A DNA stretch of 64,000 nt, from positions 13,617 through 77,616 of the forward strand of contig NZ_LMUK01000058.1 of the NCBI RefSeq assembly GCF_009766005.1, written 5' to 3'. Position 1 is the first letter of the stretch; each line of letters starts with the position of its first letter. The translations under genes were made by a program, and so were the position numbers. The notes under the pieces are model-generated. The model had not been told where the DNA came from. It ran no database searches and saw only the letters and a list, made by a program, of their open reading frames with translations. Shown here piece after piece: positions 31,376 to 40,165 of this stretch. The stretch is from Bradyrhizobium sp. S69 (lineage in GTDB: Bacteria > Pseudomonadota > Alphaproteobacteria > Rhizobiales > Xanthobacteraceae).

Positions 31376-32254
31376 ATGCGGCGCGCTCTCGTCGTCAGTG
31401 ATGTGCACACCGATATCGAAGGCAACGCTGCTGACGAATTGAAGTCGTTGTGGCGTCGCCTCGATTTCGACGTGCTGCTGTGCTGCGGTGACGTGCGCGC
31501 ACCGGGACACAAAAGCATCGAATGGCTGGCGTCGGTATGCCCGCACAAGCCGGTGCTTTATGTCCCCGGCAACCACGACTTTTATTCGTTTTTCTCGAAA
31601 ACAGAACCGTCGCTGAAAACCACGTATTTGCGTGAGCGTGACGCGATGCGCCGCCGTGCTGAGGAGTTGGGAATCCACTACCTCGATAACGATTCCATCG
31701 TGCTCGAGGACTGCACGCGAGTCCTTGGAACGACGATGTGGACGGACATGATGTTGCGTCCCGGATATCAAATGTTTGGTGATGCCGTGCGTACCGCGGC
31801 CAAGCAAATGAACGATTACCGCTGCATCAAAACCGGCGAAGGCCGCAGCCGGGACAACTTCCAGCCGCGGGATTCGATCGCGGCCCACGTCGAGGCGCGC
31901 CGCTGGCTGCAGGAGCAGCTGGCGATCGAGCATCCCGAAGGCGACACCATCGTGATGTCGCACATGGCGCCGCATCCGAACAGCCTGCTGCACGGTCGCG
32001 TCGTGGATCCGCTGGACTGCTGCTACGCCTCGGATTTGACGCCAATCCTGACCGCGGACACGGCCCCGACCCATTGGTTTCATGGGCATATTCATTCCAG
32101 TCGAGACTACGTGATCGGAAACACGCACGTCGTCTGCAATCCCAGGGGCTATCCGACATCGAGCTTGAAGAACGCGCCGCGCGAGAATCCGGATTTCAAC
32201 CCGGAGCTGGTGATCGAAATCGGGCGCGAACCCGTGCCGCAGATGAGGATGTAG
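31376..32254 (+). CDS. Calcineurin-like metallophosphoesterase (third of three)
   Basis: 292 residues. Metal motifs in order: VVSDVHTD, LCCGDVR, YVPGNHDFYS, MSHMAPHP and FHGHIHSS, all intact. The end (VVCNPRGYP, then VIEIGREPVPQMRM) parallels that of the enzyme at 16776-17600, so the two probably come from one duplication although they are now 14 kb apart. The hydrolysed substrate is unknown. The start at 31376 lies four bases after the previous stop. Confidence 0.85.
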   Translation: MRRALVVSDVHTDIEGNAADELKSLWRRLDFDVLLCCGDVRAPGHKSIEWLASVCPHKPVLYVPGNHDFYSFFSKTEPSLKTTYLRERDAMRRRAEELGIHYLDNDSIVLEDCTRVLGTTMWTDMMLRPGYQMFGDAVRTAAKQMNDYRCIKTGEGRSRDNFQPRDSIAAHVEARRWLQEQLAIEHPEGDTIVMSHMAPHPNSLLHGRVVDPLDCCYASDLTPILTADTAPTHWFHGHIHSSRDYVIGNTHVVCNPRGYPTSSLKNAPRENPDFNPELVIEIGREPVPQMRM

Positions 32255-32256
32255 GA

Positions 32257-32829
32257 ATGCGTTTCCAAATCTCCATCGACATTTCTGACGAGAACAACGC
32301 GATTATTCGATTGCTGGCGCAACTCACCGGGCTTCAGGATCATGAAGTCGTTGAGCGCGTGATCAACTTCATGATCGCGCAGGCCAGATCGGGCAATGAC
32401 ACATCCAAATTCAGGAGCAATCCTCTCCCATTTATTCTCGGAAGTTTTCCGGAAACTGCGCAACAAAAGCCAGCAAAAGTAGATGAGTTGATTGAGGATT
32501 CGGTTGCTCTCAGCGGGTTCGATTTTCGCAAATTGATGGATAAGCCTAAATGCGCCGCTCTCGCAATTACACCTACGTGGGCAAACGCAACCAGGTCGAG
32601 CAGAACAATCCGTCGTTGCCTGAGCGCCGGACCACGCTCGGCCACATGCAGCTCACGCCGCCGTGCATCTACCTGTTCCCCCGCAGCGTTCCCACGGTGC
32701 GAAACAATCCAGCTCCAGAGCCCCACACGCTCGAGCAGATTGGATTCCTGGCTGCGATCCACAAGTGCTTCGGCGGCTACGACGACGAAATCCACAAGGC
32801 GCGCTTCCTGGTGGCGAACAACGACGTAG
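32257..32829 (+). CDS. Hypothetical protein, probably frameshifted after about 98 codons
   Basis: The ATG at 32257 follows two bases after the phosphoesterase stop. The first 98 residues are protein-like (IDISDENNAIIRLLAQLTGL, DHEVVERVINFMIAQARSGN, LIEDSVALSGFDFRKLMDKP). From 32550 the frame runs through the next gene in a different register and becomes Arg/Ser/Thr-rich. A stop (TAA, 32547) sits exactly at the junction in a neighbouring frame, so the real protein likely ended there. Confidence 0.5.
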   Translation: MRFQISIDISDENNAIIRLLAQLTGLQDHEVVERVINFMIAQARSGNDTSKFRSNPLPFILGSFPETAQQKPAKVDELIEDSVALSGFDFRKLMDKPKCAALAITPTWANATRSSRTIRRCLSAGPRSATCSSRRRASTCSPAAFPRCETIQLQSPTRSSRLDSWLRSTSASAATTTKSTRRASWWRTTT

Positions 32830-32903
32830 TCCGCACGACGTCGTTCGAGCGAAACAGCGTCGTGCAGCACACCTCGCGGGCTACGCCGATCCGGCGGAAA
32901 TGA
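32550..32903 (+). CDS. Hypothetical protein upstream of vsr
   Basis: 117 residues (MRRSRNYTYVGKRNQVEQNN...), with a strand-rich first half (TPPCIYLFPRSVPTVRNNP) and a helical second half (HTLEQIGFLAAIHKCFGGYD, DEIHKARFLVANNDVVRTT). Its stop overlaps the vsr start (ATGA). No family is recognised; the coupling suggests co-expression with vsr. Confidence 0.55.
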   Translation: MRRSRNYTYVGKRNQVEQNNPSLPERRTTLGHMQLTPPCIYLFPRSVPTVRNNPAPEPHTLEQIGFLAAIHKCFGGYDDEIHKARFLVANNDVVRTTSFERNSVVQHTSRATPIRRK

Positions 32904-33292
32904 CCGAGACGCCTGAGGCGCTCCGCCAGCGCACAATGCAGGCGGTCAAATCCAAGAACACTAAGCCTGAACTGATCTTCCGCCGGCTTCTGCAGCGCTG
33001 CCGGATACCGGTACCGGTTGCACGGCAAAGCGCTTCCGGGAAAGCCAGATCTGGTGTTCGCCGGGAGGCGGAAGGTCATCTTCGTCACGACTGCTTCTGG
33101 CACGGTCACGATTGCAAACGCGGCGCGCGCATGCCGGCGACCAATGCCGCCTAAAAGTCAGCTAAGATTTCCCGCAACAAGCAGCGTGATGCGGAGCATA
33201 TCCGCGCGGGCTGGCGCGTGTTGACGGTATGGGAATGCGAGACCAAGCTCCCATCACTTATGCAACGATTGCAGCGCTTTCTCGTTCGCTGA
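32900..33292 (+). pseudogene. vsr: Very-short-patch repair endonuclease Vsr, broken
   Basis: Vsr nicks DNA beside T-G mismatches that arise by deamination of 5-methylcytosine. The N-terminus (ALRQRTMQAVKSKNTKPELI) is intact. One extra base near 32996 shifts the frame to GYRYRLHGKALPGKPDLVFA with the conserved catalytic Asp. A missing C near 33090 shifts it again to HDCFWHGHDCKRGARMP with the zinc/catalytic histidines. A TAA at 33152 replaces the expected aromatic pair, and the ending (ISRNKQRDAEHIRAGWRVLT, VWECET) then follows in frame to a stop at 33292. No cytosine methyltransferase gene is seen in the window. Confidence 0.85.
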
Positions 33293-33368
33293 TCAATCGG
33301 GTCGATCGAATTTTTACATGTACCAATTCATGTATCAGGTACCTACCGAATCTCGGTTAACGCCAAAC

Positions 33369-33382
33369 GGAAGTAAATCGCA
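33369..33382. repeat. GGAAGTAAATCGCA, second copy
   Basis: The same 14 bases occur at 26766-26779 in the non-coding region beside the initiator gene. Both are in non-coding DNA. They may be remains of a duplicated control region. Confidence 0.5.
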
Positions 33383-33491
33383 AAAAACTGCCGTTCCCAA
33401 GGCACTTTTTTTCGGTCATCAATGCCTCTATGGCGCGTGAAAATTGCTACGACACTGGAAACACCGCGAAGTGATTTGCGTCTCGAAACGT

Positions 33492-33511
33492 TGTGACCGA
33501 TATTGGTCACA
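33492..33511. promoter_or_regulatory. Dyad operator TGTGACC-N6-GGTCACA
   Basis: A perfect seven-base inverted repeat with a six-base spacer, 21 bases before the ATG at 33533. Its half-sites contain the GTGAC core also found twice at 26813-26839, which suggests a common regulator. Confidence 0.6.
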
Positions 33512-33532
33512 GCACCAACGGAGAACGACAAG

Positions 33533-33733
33533 ATGCCTAAAACCGTAGATCCAAATTTCATCGCGGAGACATGGGACGCCTTCAACAAGGAAGGCGTCGA
33601 GGACGCTAACGGCAACACCGTGCTACCCGAGGACTTCTTCGACCGCATGTGTGAGAAATTCAGCACGCCGCAACCCGGCGTTCTCGACCAGTTGGTCAAC
33701 GATCTATGCGCGGAACGAGACGCCAAAGCTTAA
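33533..33733 (+). CDS. Hypothetical small protein
   Basis: 66 residues from ATG 33533 with GGAGAA upstream. Acidic and helical (MPKTVDPNFIAETWDAFNKE, then LPEDFFDRMCEKFSTPQPGV). It directly follows the dyad operator. Function unknown. Confidence 0.6.
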   Translation: MPKTVDPNFIAETWDAFNKEGVEDANGNTVLPEDFFDRMCEKFSTPQPGVLDQLVNDLCAERDAKA

Positions 33734-33812
33734 CCACCCCGCCATCGACCTCATGCCCGGCGCCGAAAGGCTAGCGGGCTTGAGGCGTCAGAAACACTCA
33801 CGTAGACGACGA

Positions 33813-34115
33813 ATGAAGCTGATTGATCTCGTTAAACGCGTCGAGGCGGCTGGCCTTGAGGTCAGGCTGAACTCTGACAAAGACGGCTCGCTGTTTTTGT
33901 GGGGCTGGACCAATCGTCCCGCGGCACGCTGTGAACCCGTGTTCGGCTGCATATTGGAAAGTGAAACCAACGATGTGGCCAGTCGGTCCGAGGTGCGCAT
34001 TGCCGCTGAACTGGCCGTGGCTGCTGAGCATCCCGACGCCATCTGGAGCCGTGAAATAAATGCAAAAATCGATGAGAAGAATGCTGTAGGGGCACGTGCC
34101 GCCAATGCCGCTTGA
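33813..34115 (+). CDS. Hypothetical small protein
   Basis: 100 residues from ATG 33813 (MKLIDLVKRVEAAGLEVRLN...). Pattern alpha-beta: helix, strand with FLWGWTNRPA, then a helix AAELAVAAEHPDAIWSREIN. The early Lys-Arg-Val-Glu helix and a strand with Trp are often seen in phage accessory proteins. No function recognised. Overlaps the start of the next gene. Confidence 0.55.
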   Translation: MKLIDLVKRVEAAGLEVRLNSDKDGSLFLWGWTNRPAARCEPVFGCILESETNDVASRSEVRIAAELAVAAEHPDAIWSREINAKIDEKNAVGARAANAA

Positions 34116-34356
34116 TCTCGATCAGCGCCGGTTTGTGTCACTCGGATTCAAGCTGTTCGGCGACGACTGGCACGGCAAGTTCGCGCGCATGATCGACCTG
34201 TCGAGGCCCTACGTCAGCATGATCGCGAAGGGCGACCGGCCCGTCACCGACGCCGTGAAAGCCGCGGTCATCAAAGGGCTGCACGCCGAACTGCGGGCGC
34301 TGCGGGCACGCGGGATGGCAGTGTCGAGATTTTTGCTGGAGTACGAGAACAGCTGA
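34105..34356 (+). CDS. Helix-turn-helix small protein
   Basis: 83 residues from ATG 34105 (a GTG at 34096 is also open). The sequence LFGDDWHGKFARMIDLSRPY, VSMIAKGDRPVTDAVKAAV is a Cro/CI-like helix-turn-helix with the recognition helix around LSRPYVSMIAKG. The next gene encodes a protein with the same design, so they are probably tandem paralogues. The stop overlaps the following ATG (TGATG). Confidence 0.65.
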   Translation: MPLDLDQRRFVSLGFKLFGDDWHGKFARMIDLSRPYVSMIAKGDRPVTDAVKAAVIKGLHAELRALRARGMAVSRFLLEYENS

Positions 34357-34604
34357 TGCCGCTCGATCACGACCAGACCGCCGTCAAGGATCTGTGCGGC
34401 AAGCTCGCCGGGCCAGAGTACAGATATGCCGGACATAAACATGTGGCGCGCCGCGCCGGCGTCAGCCGATCGCTGATCAGCAAGATCTGCGCCGGCGACA
34501 AAAAGGTCACGCCGAAGCTGAAGGCGAAGATCAAGGACGGCATGCGCGCCGAGATCAAGCGGCTGCAGGCGATTTTGAAGGATTACGAAAGGGACGACCG
34601 ATGA
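34356..34604 (+). CDS. Cro-like helix-turn-helix small protein
   Basis: 82 residues. The helix-turn-helix is HVARRAGVSRSLISKICAGD, followed by a basic helix (KKVTPKLKAKIKDGMRAEIK) and a charged end. It shares its N-terminal opening (MPLD-x-DQ) and layout with the protein just upstream, pointing to duplication. Coupled to both neighbours by overlapping start/stop codons. Possibly a repressor controlling the element's right arm. Confidence 0.7.
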   Translation: MPLDHDQTAVKDLCGKLAGPEYRYAGHKHVARRAGVSRSLISKICAGDKKVTPKLKAKIKDGMRAEIKRLQAILKDYERDDR

Positions 34605-34994
34605 CCAAGAAACTCACGGTCGAGCACGCTGTGCGGTGGCTCTCCACGGCTGCGACCACGGCCGCACGTTCTTCGCTCCGGCCATTCCGGCGACAAGCGG
34701 CCCTCCTTCGGCATCGACACCGATACCTCCGGCGGCGATTCCGGATCACCGATTTTCGACCGAACGAGCCGCTGCCTCGTCGGGATAATCAGTTCGGGTC
34801 AGCGCGACACGTTGGTGGCCTCTGAAGCCTTCTGGCGGGAACACGAAGTAGCGATACCTATCGCGGAAATATTAAAGCGGATCCACGCGGCGGATAAGAC
34901 GCAGACGTTTGGTGGCCGGTTACTTGATGCAAATCTTCAAGCAGGGCGAGATGAACTGCTAAAACGTCTCGATGAAGTGACGAATAACCGCTGA
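34601..34994 (+). pseudogene. Trypsin-like serine protease remnant behind a small ORF start
   Basis: An ATG at 34601 opens MTKKLTVEHAVRWLSTAATT but soon becomes Arg-rich. In another frame, from about 34690, the reading FGIDTDTSGGDSGSPIFDRT contains the GDSGSP motif around the catalytic Ser (34734-34751) of trypsin-like proteases, followed by CLVGIISSGQRDTLVASEAF and a C-terminal helix to the stop at 34994. The His and Asp parts of the triad are missing. Either a frameshift or a junction joins the two pieces; the protease cannot be functional as read. Confidence 0.6.
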
Positions 34995-35050
34995 AGGACA
35001 CGAGACTGACGACTACTTACTTTTTGGGGCGCTTGGAAGTACGCTATAAC

Positions 35051-35079
35051 GCCAGCATTTAGAAATTCGCGATGCTGGC
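35051..35079. terminator. Hairpin near the right edge of the element
   Basis: An 8-bp stem (GCCAGCAT at 35051, ATGCTGGC at 35072) with a 13-base loop and no clear T run. It lies between the last element-like frame and the 3' end of tctA and may serve as a terminator. Confidence 0.4.
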
Positions 35080-35130
35080 AAGGCATTGAAATTAAATGCT
35101 ATTTCGTGAATGGCCGGGCCGTCGCCAGCC

Positions 35131-36648
35131 CTAACCGGCCGTCTTGGTCGGCCGCCACAGCCGCCCGAGGCCGGCAGACGCCCGCTCGATCATCGGCCAG
35201 AACAACAGGACGATCGCCAAAGTGGTGATCGAGCCGACCAGGCCGTTCGACCAGAACACCTTCATGTCGCCGCCGGAGCCGATCATCGACAGCCGGAACG
35301 CATCCTCGGCGCGGCTGCCGAGCACCAGCGCCAGCGTGAACGGCGCCAGCGGAATCCCGATCTTCTTGAAGACATAACCGACCACGCCGAAGCCCAGCAT
35401 CAGCCAGATGTCGAACATCGCGTTCTGGATTGCATAGGCGCCGATCGCGCACGACACCACGATCATCGGGGCGACCGCGGCGAACGGCACCCGCAGGATC
35501 GAGGCGAACACCGGTACCGTCGTCAGCACCAGCACGAGGCCGACGACATTGCCGAGATACATCGAGGCGATCAGGCCCCAGACGAAATCCTTGTGCTCGA
35601 CGAACAACAGCGGGCCGGGATTGAGCCCCCACACCATCAAGCCGCCGAGCAGGATCGCCGCAGTGCCGGAGCCGGGAATGCCGAGCGCCAGCATCGGCAG
35701 CAGCGCGGCGGTACCGGAGGCATGCGCCGCCGTCTCCGGCGCGAACACGCCCTCGATGCGACCCTTGCCAAAGCTTTCGGGATCCCGCGAGAACCGCTTG
35801 GCGAGGTTGTAGCCCATGAAGGAGGCCGCGATCGCGCCACCGGGGGTGATGCCGAGCCAACAGCCGATGAACGAGGAGCGCAGCAAGGTTACCCAATATT
35901 TCGGCAGGTCCTTCCAGACGTTGAGCACCACGCGCAGGCTGATCTTGGCGGTGTGTCCGCGCAGCGCCAACCGCTCCTCCATGGTCAGCAGGATCTCGCT
36001 GATCCCGAACAGCCCGATCACGGCCACCAGGAAGTTGATGCCGCGCAACAGGTCGCTGGAACCGAACGTCATGCGCAACTGGCCGGACACCGTGTCCATG
36101 CCGACGCCAGCCAGCAATAGCCCGAGCGACATCGAGATGACGGTCTTGTGCTTGGACTCGCGTCCCAAGCCGACAAAGGAGCAAAACGTCAGCAGATAGA
36201 CCGCGAAAAATTCCGGCGGTCCGAATTTCAGCGCAAACGATGAAATCAGCGGCGCCAGGAAGGTGATCAGCAGGACCGCCACCAGCGAGCCAATGAAGGA
36301 GGACGTGAACGCCGCGGTCAGCGCCTCCGCCGCCCTGCCCTGCTGCGCCATCGGATAGCCGTCGAAGGTGGTAGCCACCGACCAGGCTTCACCGGGGATG
36401 TTGAACAGGATCGACGTGATGGCGCCGCCGAACAGCGCGCCCCAATAGATGCTCGACAGCATCACGATCGCGGAAGTCGGATCCATGGTGAAGGTCAGCG
36501 GCAGCAGGATCGCGACGCCATTGGGGCCGCCGAGGCCCGGCAGCACGCCGACGAAAATGCCGAGCACGAGGCCGACCATCATCAGCGCAAGAATCTTCCA
36601 CGTCATCAGGACGGCGAAGCCGTGCAGCAATAACCCGAAGGCTTCCAT
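35131..36648 (-). CDS. tctA: TctA family tripartite tricarboxylate transporter large permease
   Basis: TctA is the large membrane subunit of TTT carriers, importing tricarboxylates or other carboxylates with TctB and a periplasmic TctC-type receptor. 505 residues and about a dozen hydrophobic segments fit the family. The duplicated family repeats are visible: LPGLGGPNGVAILLPLTF in the N-terminal half, and LGITPGGAIAASFMG with LGIPGSGTAAILLGGLMVWG in the second half. It follows tctB by 24 bases on the same strand. No tctC is adjacent; a TctC-type receptor lies at 50324. A 260-bp inner piece of this gene is duplicated in inverted orientation at 1697-1954. Substrate unknown. Confidence 0.95.
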   Translation of the reverse strand: MEAFGLLLHGFAVLMTWKILALMMVGLVLGIFVGVLPGLGGPNGVAILLPLTFTMDPTSAIVMLSSIYWGALFGGAITSILFNIPGEAWSVATTFDGYPMAQQGRAAEALTAAFTSSFIGSLVAVLLITFLAPLISSFALKFGPPEFFAVYLLTFCSFVGLGRESKHKTVISMSLGLLLAGVGMDTVSGQLRMTFGSSDLLRGINFLVAVIGLFGISEILLTMEERLALRGHTAKISLRVVLNVWKDLPKYWVTLLRSSFIGCWLGITPGGAIAASFMGYNLAKRFSRDPESFGKGRIEGVFAPETAAHASGTAALLPMLALGIPGSGTAAILLGGLMVWGLNPGPLLFVEHKDFVWGLIASMYLGNVVGLVLVLTTVPVFASILRVPFAAVAPMIVVSCAIGAYAIQNAMFDIWLMLGFGVVGYVFKKIGIPLAPFTLALVLGSRAEDAFRLSMIGSGGDMKVFWSNGLVGSITTLAIVLLFWPMIERASAGLGRLWRPTKTAG

Positions 36649-36672
36649 CGACGATTTATCCTAAATCCGACA

Positions 36673-37215
36673 TCAATAGCCGAACGCCGCTTCGAGCGGT
36701 CCCTTGGGCATGATGACGTCAAACGCGATGTCGAAGGTCACGAACATCAGCGCGGTGAAGACGAAGGCGGTGAGCAGCGACTTCCACCACGCGATCTTTC
36801 CGACCAGCCGCATGAAGCCCGCGATCAACAGGAAACTCGCGACATACATTCCGAGAAACTGCGTGGCCAGACAGAACAGCAAGGTCGGAACGAACACCGC
36901 CATGACGCGGCGAAGCTGCGCGCGGGTGACGAAGGTCTCGGCATCCTGCCTGCGCGTCAGCAGCACGGTGACGAGGCCGTAGAGGCTGGCGCCGCCGAGA
37001 ATCACCGAGAGATAAAACGGAAAATAGCCGGCCTGCGGACCGGTCGAATCCCATCCGATGCCGGTGCGCCAATTGTCATAGCCGAGCAGCAGCGCGAACC
37101 CGATCAGCAGCACGCAGACCACGGCCTCCGCCACCCTGGTGTTGGTCACCGCCGGCGAATTGGCCTCCGGCGCAGTCGGATCGTCGACGACGATTTCAAT
37201 TTCGGAATTGGACAT
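36673..37215 (-). CDS. tctB: TctB family tripartite tricarboxylate transporter small permease
   Basis: 180 residues from ATG 37215 (MSNSEIEIVVDDPTAPEANS...). Four hydrophobic segments are visible (VVCVLLIGFALLLGYDNW, GYFPFYLSVILGGASLYGLV, VFVPTLLFCLATQFLGMYVA, LTAFVFTALMFVTFDIAF), the TctB layout. The conserved GPQAGYFPFYL motif after the first segment is present. It is upstream of and co-transcribed with tctA. Confidence 0.9.
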   Translation of the reverse strand: MSNSEIEIVVDDPTAPEANSPAVTNTRVAEAVVCVLLIGFALLLGYDNWRTGIGWDSTGPQAGYFPFYLSVILGGASLYGLVTVLLTRRQDAETFVTRAQLRRVMAVFVPTLLFCLATQFLGMYVASFLLIAGFMRLVGKIAWWKSLLTAFVFTALMFVTFDIAFDVIMPKGPLEAAFGY

Positions 37216-37358
37216 CGATCGACGCTGTTCCGGCTGACGAGGTGCGCACACCGTTGGCTTGGGGCCGCAGGCATTACTTATCGAATGATAATTGCGCCCT
37301 GGTAGGGGGATACAGCGCCGATATCGCCGCCGTCAACCGATCTGCAATTGAAGGCGCC

Positions 37359-38458
37359 TTAACGAGACGCAATTCGCTCTGGAAATGCCCGGCCGAGTGC
37401 AGTGCGGTCGGCTTTGAGCACGCCGCGTTCGGTTATCAAGGCTGTCACCAACCGTGACGGCGTCACATCGAACGCGTAATTGGCGACCGGCGAGCCCGCA
37501 GGCACCACGCGCACTGTCTCGATCCGTCCGTCCGCGGTCCGGCCGGTCATGGTGGCGACTTCATCGGCGGCGCGCTGTTCGATGGGAATCTGGCGCACGC
37601 CGTCATCGACCGTGAAGTCGATCGTCGGCGACGGCAGCGCCACATAGAACGGCACACCGTTGTCATGAGCTGCCAGCGCCTTCAAATAAGTGCCGATCTT
37701 GTTGCAGACGTCGCCATTGGCGGTGACCCGGTCGGTGCCGACGATGGCGAGATCGACCATGCCATGTTGCATGAGATGGCCGCCGGTATTGTCCGCGATC
37801 ACGGTATGCGGGACACCATGATGGCCGAGTTCCCAAGCGGTCAGCGATGCGCCCTGGTTACGCGGCCGGGTCTCGTCGACCCATACGTGCACCGCAAGGC
37901 TGCGATCATGGGCGAGATAGATCGGCGCCGTCGCCGTTCCCCAGTCCACCGTTGCCAGCCATCCGGCATTGCAGTGCGTCAATATGTTGACGGGTTCGCC
38001 CGGCTGCTTTTTCGCAAGCGCCGCCTCGATCAGGGCTATGCCGTGCTGGGCGATCTGGCGGTTGATCGCGACATCCTGCTCGGCGATCTCGCCGGCACGG
38101 GCATAGGCCGCCGCGCCGCGGGCCGCGGGCTGTAGCGGCGCCAGCGCCCGCCGCATCTCGTCGAGCGCCCATTTCAGGTTGATCGCGGTCGGCCGGGTCG
38201 CGATCAGCACCTCATAGGCCCGATCCAGTGCCGCATCGGAGCCATCGGTCCGCATCGCCAGCGCCACCCCATAGGCCGCGGTGGCGCCGATCAGCGGCGC
38301 ACCGCGCACCAGCATGGTGCTGATGGCGTCGGCCGCGGCCTCAACGTCGGTCATTCGGGCCACGATAAACTCATGCGGCAATCGCCGTTGGTCGATCGCG
38401 GCCACCGACCAGCCGTCAGGCTCAAGCCAGATACTGCGGAAAGGTTTGCCGTCGACCT

Positions 38459-38462
<4 letters not shown>
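37359..38462 (-). CDS. mtnA: S-methyl-5-thioribose-1-phosphate isomerase
   Basis: MtnA isomerises methylthioribose-1-phosphate to methylthioribulose-1-phosphate in methionine salvage; related enzymes also act on 5-deoxyribose-1-phosphate. 367 residues from a GTG at 38462 that overlaps the mtnP stop (GTGA), a normal length. Catalytic signatures are present: the Cys in ILTHCNAGWLATVDWGTA and the Asp in VGTDRVTANGDVCNKIGTY, plus MLVRGAPLIGATAAYGVALA. The longer open frame upstream of the GTG is only antisense/other-frame reading inside mtnP. Together with mtnP and the divergent aldolase at 39510 it forms a three-enzyme set. Confidence 0.95.
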
Positions 38463-39334
<872 letters not shown>

Positions 39335-39509
39335 GAATTCTTCCCGCGGTTTCAGCCCGGTCCATTTTCAGCCCATGGGCGCCGGTTCCCAAAGCGCCCA
39401 AAATGTTCGACTATATTGCGGCGCGATAATCAACTGCTGTTCTCGAACTACGGAATTTCTGCTGTAAGGGCAGCCGAGCGCGACGCACGGGCTCGTTCAG
39501 GGAAAACCG

Positions 39510-40160
39510 ATGTCATCAACGGATCTTGCGGAAAAGTGCCAATCCATCATCGATGCCTGCCTGCGCATGAACCAGCTCGGCATCAACCAGGGGACGTCAG
39601 GCAATATCAGCCTGCGCCATGAAGCGGGCATGCTGATCACGCCGACCAGCGTACCCTATGAGGCGATGCGGCCGGAGCAGATCGTCTACATGAACCTCGA
39701 CGGTTCATGCGATCCCAGCCAGCGGCCGTCGAGCGAATGGCGCTTCCATCTCGATATCCTGCGAGCCCGCCCCGAGGTAAAGGCGGTGGTTCACGCCCAT
39801 CCGCCTTTTTCGACCATGCTTGCGATCATGGGCCTGGAGATTCCGCCGGTTCACTACATGATCGCCTGCGCCGGCGGCGACACCATCCGATGTGCGCCCT
39901 ACGCCACCTATGGCACGCAGGAATTGTCGGAGCATGCGGTCAAGGCCCTGGAGGGTCGCTCCGCGTGCCTTTTGGCGCATCACGGCATGATCGCGGTCGG
40001 GCCATCCCTGTCGAAGGCGATGTGGCTCGCGGTCGAAGTCGAAACCCTGGCGCGGCAATACCATGGCTGCCTGCAAATCGGCACGCCGCCGCTGCTCTCA
40101 AAGGCGGAGATCGACAACGTGCTCAGCCGGATCGCGGGATATGGCCCGCCTTCGGAATGA
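39510..40160 (+). CDS. Class II aldolase of the DHAP-shunt type (FucA-like)
   Basis: 216 residues with the class II aldolase/adducin fold: GTSGNISLR, the catalytic Glu in SSEWRFH (E76), zinc histidines in VVHAHPPFS (H95, H97) and in LLAHHGMIAVG (H157). Family members cleave ketose-1-phosphates to dihydroxyacetone phosphate and an aldehyde. Next to mtnP-mtnA, the most likely substrates are methylthioribulose-1-phosphate and 5-deoxyribulose-1-phosphate, giving DHAP plus methylthioacetaldehyde or acetaldehyde (the MTA/5-deoxyadenosine shunt described in Rhodospirillum and relatives). The ATG at 39510 is preceded by GGGAAAACCG. The alternative, fuculose-phosphate aldolase, is less likely because no fucose genes are near. 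No mtnB/C/D/K-type gene is seen. Confidence 0.85.
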   Translation: MSSTDLAEKCQSIIDACLRMNQLGINQGTSGNISLRHEAGMLITPTSVPYEAMRPEQIVYMNLDGSCDPSQRPSSEWRFHLDILRARPEVKAVVHAHPPFSTMLAIMGLEIPPVHYMIACAGGDTIRCAPYATYGTQELSEHAVKALEGRSACLLAHHGMIAVGPSLSKAMWLAVEVETLARQYHGCLQIGTPPLLSKAEIDNVLSRIAGYGPPSE

Positions 40161-40165
40161 AGCCG

